From Sporolactobacillus putidus (GTDB lineage: Bacteria; Bacillota; Bacilli; Bacillales; Sporolactobacillaceae): DNA of 64,000 nucleotides. The translations under genes were made by a program, and so were the position numbers. A model generated the notes under the pieces. It ran no database searches. It had not been told where the DNA came from and saw only the letters and a list, made by a program, of their open reading frames with translations. Shown here in pieces: positions 37,553 through 45,258 of the stretch (its first letter is position 1; every line of letters starts with the position of its first letter). The stretch covers positions 310,001 through 374,000 of the forward strand of contig NZ_BMOK01000002.1 in the NCBI RefSeq assembly GCF_014647035.1, written 5' to 3'.

Positions 37553-39172
37553 TCATATCTGATTTTTTTCTTGCCCGCCCCTTTCTTCGTATCGCTGCAG
37601 TTTTCCATTCTGCAGCCAGAAGATTTTTTGAAAGCACCTGTTCAGGAAATAACGGTCGTGACTGACCGCAAGAACTGTTCCTTGAAAGCGTCGGACAGCC
37701 TCTTCAAGAACTTCGCGGGATTCGATGTCCAGATGGTTGGTCGGTTCATCGAGGATGAGAACATTGACCTTCTTAACCATGAGATCTGCCAGTCTGAGAC
37801 GGACGCGTTCGCCACCGCTCAGCGTTCCGACCTTTTTGAAAACATCCGATCCGAAAAAAAGAAACTTGGCCAGTTCATGACGTGCTTCCCCTTCCGCAAG
37901 ACTGGCGTGTTCCCGAAATACGTCAATGACCCTTCGCTCTTTTTCACCCTGTTCCTCGAATACATGCTGCGACAGGATGCCAATGTTCAGATTGGTGCCC
38001 GCCCTGACTTCACCGTGATCGGGTTTTATTTCGCCAAGCAGACATTTCAGCAGCGTCGTTTTACCAGATCCGTTCGGCCCGATTATAGCCATCCGATCAC
38101 GGTAGAACAATTCCAAACTGATCCTGCTGAACAGGACATGTCCGCAAAATGTGACCGTCAGATCCTTGCAGCCGAGCACACGGTCCCCTGTTCGGCGGGC
38201 GCTTTGAAAATTAAGCGTCATTTTATCAGCTTCCATTTTCGGCTTTTTGAGACGTTCGATCCGGTCAAGCGCTTTTTCCATACTTTTTGCCCGCCGGTGC
38301 AGGCCCGCATTCGGAGGGCTCGACTGATTCGCCCATTCTTTCAGACGTTTAATCGTCTCTTTCATTTTCCTGATTTTTTTCTGCTGATCCTCATACGCCG
38401 CAAATGCCTGAATCAGGCGTTCCTGTTTTTCTTTGACAAAGTTCGAGTAATTTCCAAAATATACGCTGATCTCTCCATCCTCAAGATCGAAAATCTTGTC
38501 CGTGGTCCGATCTAGAAAGCGCCGGTCATGGGATACGAGCAGGACCGTCCCCTGATATTGCCTGATGTACTGCTCCAGCCATTCAAGCCCAACGATGTCC
38601 AGATGGTTGGTCGGTTCATCGAGCAGCAGCAGATCCGGCGCCATCAGAAGCTGCAAGGCCAGGCCGGTCTTCGTTCTTTCCCCGCCGCTGAGCGAGGAAA
38701 AGCTCCGGTTAAGGAGCGGCGCAATGCCCACTCCCTCGGCAACCTGCTCTATTCGGTAATCCATATCATAACCCCCCGCCTGCTGAAATTTTTCCTGGAG
38801 CACGGCATAATCAGTCAGAAGCTTTTCCAGTTTCCCTGGTGGGGCATCCGCTAACATTTCTTCAACTTTCCTCATCTTTTTTTCAACGGTCAGGCAGTCC
38901 GCAAAAGCCCCTTTCAAAACTTCCCTTACGGTGCGTCCTTCTCCGTCCGGCAGCTGCCTGAGGTAGCCGACTGTCGCGCCCTTTTTAATCGATACAGCGC
39001 CCTGATCCGGCGGCTCAAGCCGTGCAATCAGGTTAAAAAGTGTTGTTTTGCCGCTGCCGTTTGCCCCGACAACCGCCGCTTTCTCTCCATCATTGATTGA
39101 AAAGCTGACATCATGTAAGATCTCGTTTCCCGCTATATTTTTTTTGATGTGATCCGCCTGGCAAATCATCAT
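37553..39172 (-). CDS. ABC-F family ATPase (ribosome-acting, possible antibiotic protection)
   Basis: The 539-residue protein has two ABC domains and no membrane segments. The first has Walker A GANGSGKTT, signature LSGGERTKTGLA and DEPTNHLD; the second has GPNGSGKTT, LSGGERVRLRLA and DEPTNHLD. A basic helical interdomain linker (near HRRAKSMEKALDRIERLKKP) contacts the ribosome in characterised members. ABC-F proteins act on the ribosomal E/P site, either as housekeeping translation factors or as protectors against macrolide, lincosamide or pleuromutilin drugs. The upstream leader ORF plus terminator favours an antibiotic-inducible role, but the subfamily cannot be fixed by eye. Start is ATG 39172 or the adjacent ATG. 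Confidence 0.85.
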   Translation of the reverse strand: MMICQADHIKKNIAGNEILHDVSFSINDGEKAAVVGANGSGKTTLFNLIARLEPPDQGAVSIKKGATVGYLRQLPDGEGRTVREVLKGAFADCLTVEKKMRKVEEMLADAPPGKLEKLLTDYAVLQEKFQQAGGYDMDYRIEQVAEGVGIAPLLNRSFSSLSGGERTKTGLALQLLMAPDLLLLDEPTNHLDIVGLEWLEQYIRQYQGTVLLVSHDRRFLDRTTDKIFDLEDGEISVYFGNYSNFVKEKQERLIQAFAAYEDQQKKIRKMKETIKRLKEWANQSSPPNAGLHRRAKSMEKALDRIERLKKPKMEADKMTLNFQSARRTGDRVLGCKDLTVTFCGHVLFSRISLELFYRDRMAIIGPNGSGKTTLLKCLLGEIKPDHGEVRAGTNLNIGILSQHVFEEQGEKERRVIDVFREHASLAEGEARHELAKFLFFGSDVFKKVGTLSGGERVRLRLADLMVKKVNVLILDEPTNHLDIESREVLEEAVRRFQGTVLAVSHDRYFLNRCFQKIFWLQNGKLQRYEERGGQEKNQI

Positions 39173-39208
39173 TTAACCATCACTTCCATTATCTGTAAAT
39201 TAATCCAT

Positions 39209-39244
39209 GCAAAAAAGCCATGGGCGCAATCATACCCATGGCTT
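39209..39244 (-). terminator. Terminator in the ABC-F leader (attenuator)
   Basis: On the minus strand AAGCCATGGG pairs with CCCATGGCTT (10 bp perfect), followed by TTTTGC, 37 nt before the ABC-F ATG. No complete gene precedes it on this strand, so it is a leader terminator. The upstream segment ATGGTTT (about 39266-39272, minus strand) can pair with AAGCCAT of the stem and could form the competing antiterminator. Confidence 0.8.
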
Positions 39245-39339
39245 GTTCATTCAAATTCGCAAAGAAACCATATTGTTCAGTTCGACTGGAAACCGGGCGA
39301 TTTTTCCCGGCTCGACAGATCCTGCGATTGTGGGCTGCG

Positions 39340-39471
39340 TCACTTCACAAAGCTATGCTGTTTTATCAAAAAAGGGCAGACTTCTCCCGAGATTGAAAAA
39401 GCAGCAAAAATCGCGCGTACGAAATAGAGAAATGACTCCAGCTGCGCGCGAAACTTCGTGAACAGAGACAA
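39340..39471 (-). CDS. Leader peptide ORF upstream of the ABC-F gene (43 aa)
   Basis: A TTG at 39471-39469 lies 8 nt after AAAGGAGGTGG, one of the strongest ribosome sites in the window. It opens 43 codons, starting LSLFTKFRAQLESFLYFVRA, with many Phe, Leu and Ala and ending in FVK. The product resembles no protein I know and looks like a translated sensor rather than a functional protein. It lies between the promoter (39505-39533) and the leader terminator (39209-39244). Its position and strong translation fit ribosome stalling as the control signal for the ABC-F gene. Confidence 0.7.
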   Translation of the reverse strand: MSLFTKFRAQLESFLYFVRAIFAAFSISGEVCPFLIKQHSFVK

Positions 39472-39504
39472 CAGACCCACCTCCTTTAATAACGATTAAC
39501 AGTT

Positions 39505-39533
39505 ATTTTATCAGAACGTTCTTCAAATAACAA
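39505..39533 (-). promoter_or_regulatory. Promoter of the ABC-F leader transcript
   Basis: On the minus strand TTGTTA (39533-39528), an exact 17-bp spacer and TAAAAT (39510-39505). Transcription would start about 15-20 nt before the leader ribosome site. Confidence 0.7.
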
Positions 39534-39590
39534 TCCTTTCAGGCAACGTTTATGTCACTGTTTCCTTATCATCATCGATAAATGATCGGC

Positions 39591-40436
39591 CTATTTATCT
39601 TTTCTGAACAGACCGTAAACCGCCGCAGTTTCAACAACATTGGTGAACGCCAGTGGATCAGCCATCCTGATGACACGTTTTAAATCATAAAGCTCATAGC
39701 GTGTGATCACGATCATCAAAACTTCTTTATCCTGATTGGTGAAACCACCTTTCGCCGGAATGCGCGTGATGCCGCGTTCAAGAGCGGCATAAATCGCCTG
39801 CTGTACCTCTTTGGCCTTATTGGTCACAACCCAAGCGGTCAGTTTGACATAACGTGTATGAATCGCATCAATCACCCGGGTACTCACATACAACTGAAGA
39901 AGCGTGTACAGCGCCCTGCGCCAGCCAAAAAAGAAACCCGCGGAGAGGATGATTAATGCGTTGAGTCCGAACATGTACACGCCGATGGGACGATCCTTCG
40001 CACGCGAAAGGATCATTGCGACGATGTCCATCCCGCCGGTTGAAGCGCCGAATTTAAGTGTCAGGCCGACCCCGGTCGCCTGAACCACACCCCCGAAGAC
40101 TGCGTTCAGCAGAATATCGCCGGTTAGCGGATACACTGGAACGATAGCCATGAAAAAGGTCGTCAGCGCGACACTGATGACACTGTACAGCGTGAACCGG
40201 TGCCCGACCTTTATCCATCCTACCCAAGCAACAGGGATGTTCATCAGCAGGAGCAAAAGCCCGGTACTGACATGGATCGCCGTCGGCTGAAGCAGCGCGG
40301 AAATCAGCTGAGCAATACCCGTTACGCCTCCCGAAAGGACTTTAGCCGGAATTAAAAACAGGTTCAGCGAAACGGCGTTAAGAAATGCGCCGATCACAAC
40401 AATCGTAAGCACCTTGATTTCCTGATAGACAGCCAT
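39591..40436 (-). CDS. YitT-family membrane protein
   Basis: The 281-residue protein has five or six hydrophobic helices in the first 190 residues and a cytoplasmic DUF2179 domain (KGGFTNQDKEVLMIVITRYEL) at the C-terminus. The LIPAKVLSGGVTGIAQLIS and GASTGGMDIVAMIL segments are the family's repeated signatures. Bacillus has several paralogues (YitT, YpjC, YvjA and others), so no specific symbol is given. The role is not established. GAAGG precedes the ATG at 40436. Confidence 0.88.
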   Translation of the reverse strand: MAVYQEIKVLTIVVIGAFLNAVSLNLFLIPAKVLSGGVTGIAQLISALLQPTAIHVSTGLLLLLMNIPVAWVGWIKVGHRFTLYSVISVALTTFFMAIVPVYPLTGDILLNAVFGGVVQATGVGLTLKFGASTGGMDIVAMILSRAKDRPIGVYMFGLNALIILSAGFFFGWRRALYTLLQLYVSTRVIDAIHTRYVKLTAWVVTNKAKEVQQAIYAALERGITRIPAKGGFTNQDKEVLMIVITRYELYDLKRVIRMADPLAFTNVVETAAVYGLFRKDK

Positions 40437-40692
40437 GCAAACCTTCCTTCACATTACTTTTTTCAAATCGTATTTTAGAAAATTAACCTGATAACAGCAC
40501 TCCGCATTTTCGCTCATTAGCAAAATAAGCGGGTCTCTATTCTTATCACTTACAAATTACCACATTGCAGAAAAATGCTCAATCGAATTTCCGGCTGTTT
40601 CAGGATAAAGAATACTTTCCTCAAAAGGATATTTTAACACGTTTCCGTCAAAGCTATCATTAGAATTCAGAATGCAAGCAGGAGGGCTTTAG

Positions 40693-41235
40693 ATGAAATT
40701 TCTCTCTTTATTCGTCATACCGTGCCTGGCGGTCTCTATTTTTATCCCGTCGGCGGCAAATGCGGCTTCATGTCCCCCGGCTGCGGCGGCGCACGGCCAA
40801 GATGCCCATCTGAAAACGGATCGGCAAAAATGGCTGATCCAGGTCATTGATGATTATGCCTCTCCTGACCTGAACACCCGGCTGAAAAAAGATCTCGCTG
40901 TCCGCGAGCAACTGTTGAATGAATGGAAAAAGACACCTGCCTATCAGAAACATAAAGCGGAATGCCAGAAAAGCGGCTTCGATCAGGAAAATAAACAGAA
41001 GATCGAGAGCATTCATAAACAGTTCGAAGAAGGAAAAATTTCCAAGCATCAGGCTCAGAAAGAACTGGCTGCGCTTCACGGAAAACAAAAGGGCATGCAC
41101 GGCGTTTTCAGACAGTTGAAATCTGCCGTAAAAAACAAGGACAGGACGGCCGTTCAGGCAGCACTCGAAAAGCTGGATCAGCAGTTAAAAGTATCCAATC
41201 AATGCCTGTCACACAAAATTTCCGATCAAACCTGA
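40693..41235 (+). CDS. Exported helical protein of unknown function
   Basis: The 180-residue protein has a clear signal peptide (MKFLSLFVIPCLAVSIFIPS, cleavage near ANAAS at residue 25) and a charged, helix-rich mature part dominated by Lys, Gln, Glu and Ala. An EGKISKHQAQKELAALHGKQ segment resembles short helical repeats of secreted regulatory proteins. Three Cys residues in the mature protein (Cys27, one near residue 90, one near 172) could form a disulfide. An AGGAGG ribosome site precedes the ATG. No family recognised. It stands alone, ending at a shared terminator. Confidence 0.75.
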   Translation: MKFLSLFVIPCLAVSIFIPSAANAASCPPAAAAHGQDAHLKTDRQKWLIQVIDDYASPDLNTRLKKDLAVREQLLNEWKKTPAYQKHKAECQKSGFDQENKQKIESIHKQFEEGKISKHQAQKELAALHGKQKGMHGVFRQLKSAVKNKDRTAVQAALEKLDQQLKVSNQCLSHKISDQT

Positions 41236-41260
41236 GCATAACAGGCTTTATCAGAGCGAG

Positions 41261-41303
41261 AAAAAGACCGCTTCGAAAAGGATTCTTTCGAAACGGTCTT
41301 TTT
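41261..41303. terminator. Bidirectional terminator between exported protein and RND gene
   Basis: AAAGACCGCTTCGAAA pairs with TTTCGAAACGGTCTTT (one mismatch), with A and T runs at both ends. Confidence 0.9.
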
Positions 41304-41315
41304 AACAATCTTTAA

Positions 41316-44300
41316 TTATTCGGCAGCTTCCTCTCTTCTATTTCTTTTTCTGCCGCGGAATTTCATCAATGTTTCATAAACGATCGGAACAATAACGAGT
41401 GTCAGGATCGTCGAGCTGGTAATGCCGCCAATGACAGTAACGGCCAGGCCCTTCGAAATCAGGCCGCCGCTCCCCTCCATGCCGAACGCGAGCGGCAGCA
41501 GTGCGAAGATTGTCGCGATTGCCGTCATCAGGATCGGCCGGATTCGCGTCCCGGCGGCTTCGAGAATGGCCTCTCTTGTGTCTAGCCCTTCTTTTTCTTT
41601 ATGGATAACCCGGTGGATAAGCACGACTGCGTTCGTGATGACGATACCAATCAGCATGAGCGCGCCGATCATGGACGAAACGCTGATCGTGTCGCCGCTG
41701 ATCAGCAGGGCTACCAGACTTCCGATAATCGCGAACGGAAGCGAAAAGAGAATGGCGAGCGGTGCCAGGCCCCCGCCAAAGGTCAACACGAGGACAAAAT
41801 AGACAATAATGATGGCGGCAAGCATCGCCATGCCAAGCTGACTGAACGAATCGTTCATCTGCTGCGACACACCGGAAAATGAGACGCTCGTTCCGGTCGG
41901 AAGGTGCATTTTGTTAATCTTCTTCTGCAGCTCTGCCGTTGCTGCGGATACATTTTTCGCTGTCACGTTTGCTGTCACCTGCGCATACAGCTTACCGTCA
42001 CGCTTTGTGATCGATTGCGGCGACTGCCCTTTCTGGACACCGGCAATATCGCTTATCTTGACTTGATTTCCAGTGGGCGACGCAATGGTCTGATTCGTCA
42101 GATCACCGATACTGTTGATACCGGAATCGCTGGCGGTTTTTAAATAAACATTCAGATCGCTTCCGGAAGGCCGCTTGATCGACGTCAGCGCCTGATTATT
42201 CGCTATACTGCTCGACTGCATCAGCGTCTGTGCGATCTGGCCCGCGGAAATACCGTATTGTCCCAGTTTCGCCTGATCGGCAGCGATCGTATATTGATCA
42301 TAGGACTTGGATAGGCTGGATCCGGCCTGGGAAAAATTGCTGTCCTGTGCGACAAGGTCTACCAGGTTATTGACTACAGGGCGCAGATCGTTCATCGAAT
42401 TTCCGTACACGTACAGCGTCAGCGTGCTGGTACTGGATCCGCCGGAACCGAAATTCTGCAACTGCCAGTCACCCTGATTCGAAACCTTTTTCAGGTCCTG
42501 GAGTGTTTTTTCCTGAAGCTTTGCAAAGTCCGGCGTACTGTTTTTGTAAGAGGTGAAGAAGAGTGCCTGATTAGCCGAAGACTGGAACATGGCGGTCGAA
42601 CTGGATCCGCCGATCGAGTACTGCATTTTTGTCATATTCTTATTGGATTGCAGATATTTTTCAGCTTTGAGGGCTGCCTTTTCCGTATCTGCAACGGTCT
42701 GGCCCGGATTCGGATTGTACGAGATGATCATTTGTTTCTGCGAATCGTTCGGCAGGAAGCTTGCGCCGATATGCGGAACAAGGAACAAGCTGGCAATAAA
42801 AAGGACAACGGCCGATCCAAAGACGATCATTTTGTGATTAAGTGCGCCGTTCAGAAGCCTGCGATAAAAAGAAGCGAGTTTGCCCGGGTTTTCTTCACTA
42901 TGCGTTTTCTTCTTCAGACCCCTTTTAAACATACTGTCTGCCAGCATCGGCACAATCGTGATCGCGACAAGCAGCGAAGCGAGCAAAGAAAAGACGATGG
43001 TTAAGGCAAATGGCAGGAAGATCTGCCCAATGACTCCGCTGACCGTGGCCATCGGCAGGAAGACGGCAATGGTCACGATGGTCGACGACATGATCGGAAT
43101 GAACATTTCGTGAGCGGCTTCCCTGATCAGGGCCATGCCGCTCAGTTTTTCTGTGGACAGCGACATTCTTCGGTAAATGTTTTCGATGACGACAATGGAA
43201 TCGTCGACGACACGCCCTATGGCAATGGTCATTGCGCCCAGCGTCATGACATTAAGCGTCACGTTCATTTGTTTCAGAACGAGCAGGGCAATAAGCAGCG
43301 AAAGAGGAATCGAGACAACAGAAATCAAGGTTGTCCTTATATTTCTAAGGAAGAGCAGGATCACAAGCATCGCAAAGACGGCACCGTAAATCGCCTTTTC
43401 CAGCATTGTGCTGACCGACTGCTGGATCGGCTGCCCCTGATCATACATGGCAACGGCCTGAATGCCGGTATTATTCTTTTCAAACTTGGCAACTTGATCT
43501 TTGACTCCGTTAACAACGTCCACCGTGTTTGCATCCTGACCCTTGACGATCGACAAACCAATGGACTGTTTTCCGTTCGTCCGGGAGATGGACTCTGCCT
43601 TCTTCTCATACGTTACGTCGGCAACATCCGAGAGCCGGACGGTCGGTATTTGCTGTGCCTGAACCGCGGCGCTTTGCCCCGCACCCAGGGACCGGCTGCT
43701 GCCCTGAACACCCGATGTGCCCGACCGGATCCCGGTTCCTTGCATAGACGCTGATCCCGCGCCGGCCTGACCGGAGCTTCCGGCCACTCCCTGCAAGGAG
43801 GACGCGCCCTGGGGCACAACCGGTATTCTGATATTCTTAAGGTCATTGACCGATTGGATGTTGCCGCTGACAACGACCGATTTCTGGGATTTATTGATGG
43901 TGTACAAGCCAAGCGGTGTTGAGATAGTATTTCCCTTAATCAGGTTGACAACTGTATCCTGATTGAGTCCGTATTTTTTTAACTGATCCGCGTTAAAAGA
44001 GATCTGAACATCTTCAGTCTGCTGTCCGGACAGCGTGACAGAGGAGACACCGCTCACACTCTCAACAGCAGGGAGCAGATCATTTTGCACTTTACTAGTC
44101 AGCTGGTCCAGCGACTGCCCTTTTCCGGTAATGCTTAAGCTGTAAACAGGCATGGCGTTCATACTGATTTTCATGACATTGGGCTTCTGTGCCTGGGAAG
44201 GAAGAGTGAGCTGATCGACGACTCCTTTGATGTCGTTGACGGCCTGATTCATATCCTGGTTGTAGCCATATTCTACGACGACTGAAGACATCCCTGTCGC

Positions 44301-44555
44301 CGATGTGGAGCTGACATTCTGGACTCCCGGCAGTGACCGAAGCTTTTGCTCGATCGGCTGGGTAATGCTGCTGTCGATTTCATCAGGCGTCGCTCCGTTA
44401 TAAATCGTCGAGACACTGACTACCGGAATGTTGAAGTTCGGCATGGTTTCCATCTTCATACTCGCGCCAGCGTAGATACCGCCGACGATCACAATCAGTG
44501 TCAGCAGCCAGACAGCCAGTTTGTTATGCATCGAAAAAGAAATGATTTTTTTCAC
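41316..44555 (-). CDS. RND-family efflux transporter (SwrC-like)
   Basis: The protein is about 1079 residues long with the RND layout: one N-terminal helix, a large extracytoplasmic domain, six helices, a second large domain and five more helices. The TM4 region GAMTIAIGRVVDDSIVVIEN is the proton-relay segment, and GALMLIGIVITNAVVLIHRV is the second-half equivalent. It is like B. subtilis SwrC (YerP), an exporter of surfactin and other amphiphiles. A Gly/Ser/Gln-rich stretch of about 55 residues (roughly residues 250-310) in the first extracytoplasmic domain is unusual. No membrane-fusion protein gene is adjacent. The preferred start is GTG 44555 after GGAGTGG. Confidence 0.88.
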   Translation of the reverse strand: MKKIISFSMHNKLAVWLLTLIVIVGGIYAGASMKMETMPNFNIPVVSVSTIYNGATPDEIDSSITQPIEQKLRSLPGVQNVSSTSATGMSSVVVEYGYNQDMNQAVNDIKGVVDQLTLPSQAQKPNVMKISMNAMPVYSLSITGKGQSLDQLTSKVQNDLLPAVESVSGVSSVTLSGQQTEDVQISFNADQLKKYGLNQDTVVNLIKGNTISTPLGLYTINKSQKSVVVSGNIQSVNDLKNIRIPVVPQGASSLQGVAGSSGQAGAGSASMQGTGIRSGTSGVQGSSRSLGAGQSAAVQAQQIPTVRLSDVADVTYEKKAESISRTNGKQSIGLSIVKGQDANTVDVVNGVKDQVAKFEKNNTGIQAVAMYDQGQPIQQSVSTMLEKAIYGAVFAMLVILLFLRNIRTTLISVVSIPLSLLIALLVLKQMNVTLNVMTLGAMTIAIGRVVDDSIVVIENIYRRMSLSTEKLSGMALIREAAHEMFIPIMSSTIVTIAVFLPMATVSGVIGQIFLPFALTIVFSLLASLLVAITIVPMLADSMFKRGLKKKTHSEENPGKLASFYRRLLNGALNHKMIVFGSAVVLFIASLFLVPHIGASFLPNDSQKQMIISYNPNPGQTVADTEKAALKAEKYLQSNKNMTKMQYSIGGSSSTAMFQSSANQALFFTSYKNSTPDFAKLQEKTLQDLKKVSNQGDWQLQNFGSGGSSTSTLTLYVYGNSMNDLRPVVNNLVDLVAQDSNFSQAGSSLSKSYDQYTIAADQAKLGQYGISAGQIAQTLMQSSSIANNQALTSIKRPSGSDLNVYLKTASDSGINSIGDLTNQTIASPTGNQVKISDIAGVQKGQSPQSITKRDGKLYAQVTANVTAKNVSAATAELQKKINKMHLPTGTSVSFSGVSQQMNDSFSQLGMAMLAAIIIVYFVLVLTFGGGLAPLAILFSLPFAIIGSLVALLISGDTISVSSMIGALMLIGIVITNAVVLIHRVIHKEKEGLDTREAILEAAGTRIRPILMTAIATIFALLPLAFGMEGSGGLISKGLAVTVIGGITSSTILTLVIVPIVYETLMKFRGRKRNRREEAAE

Positions 44556-45000
44556 ATAATCCACTCCACTTAATTATTTTTTTCATTCATTCTTGTATGC
44601 ATTTTTCAGGACTATCAATTCCTGTTCCGTTAGCCTCCTTTCTGACTCTATACTAAGCTCAGACCCTGTGGTTGCGGAACAATCTGCAGGTGTACTGCTC
44701 CATAAGACTTTCGGCGTAGTTTATAAAGTCATATTTAAAATCACAAATATTATAGAGAGCCAGAATGAACTGGAAATGAACAAATTGTAAAAGATCATAA
44801 CTTCCTGTCAGCTATTAAAGAAAAAAATCTATAAAGATACCATAAATAGAGCGTTGTGAATGAAACAACTTAGATTCTAAATAAAATTATTCCTAACAGA
44901 CATTTTACAGGACGATTCAATAAATAACGAGTTATAGTTTAACAAAATACTATAAAGAACGATGTATCACAGATGCCTGAAGTTACTCGCTCTGAAAGAA
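44556..45000. other. AT-rich intergenic region upstream of the RND gene
   Basis: It holds the presumed RND promoter (minus) and an AAAGGAGG at about 44625-44632 on the minus strand that is not followed by a start codon at usable distance. No coding frame is supported. The following 240 bp form the 124-bp tandem repeat. Confidence 0.4.
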
Positions 45001-45237
45001 GTGTAAATCGTCCGGAAAAATGTGGCTATCGCCTCAAATGAGAAGCAAATCGCCCTCAGTTTTCGGTCAATCGCTCCTTTTTGGCCCGGATTCGCCCTGT
45101 TCCGGCAGAGTATCGCCCTGTCAGGTGTTAATCGCCCGGAAAAGTGTAGCTATCGCCTCAAATGAGAAGCAAATCGCCCTCAGTTTTCGAACAATCGCTC
45201 CTTTTTGGCTCGGATTCGCCCTGTTCCGGCGGGATCC
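45001..45237 (+). repeat. Tandem 124-bp duplication with 21-bp phased ATCGCC words
   Basis: 45001-45124 is repeated at 45125-45237 (second copy slightly shorter and a few bases different). Within the first copy, ATCG-type words start at 45007, 45028, 45049, 45070, 45091 (as TTCGCC) and 45112, exactly 21 bp apart, with the next at 45131. The words read mostly ATCGCCC. It lies just after the sbcC stop codon. Sequence between the words is unrelated to arrays 1-3, but the architecture is the same. Confidence 0.9.
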
Positions 45238-45258
45238 CGATTTACCGAACCTTTTTCG

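Noticed and set aside
39149-39461. Plus-strand frames across the ABC-F leader
   Set aside because: They lack ribosome sites; the minus-strand leader has promoter, strong ribosome site and terminator in correct order.
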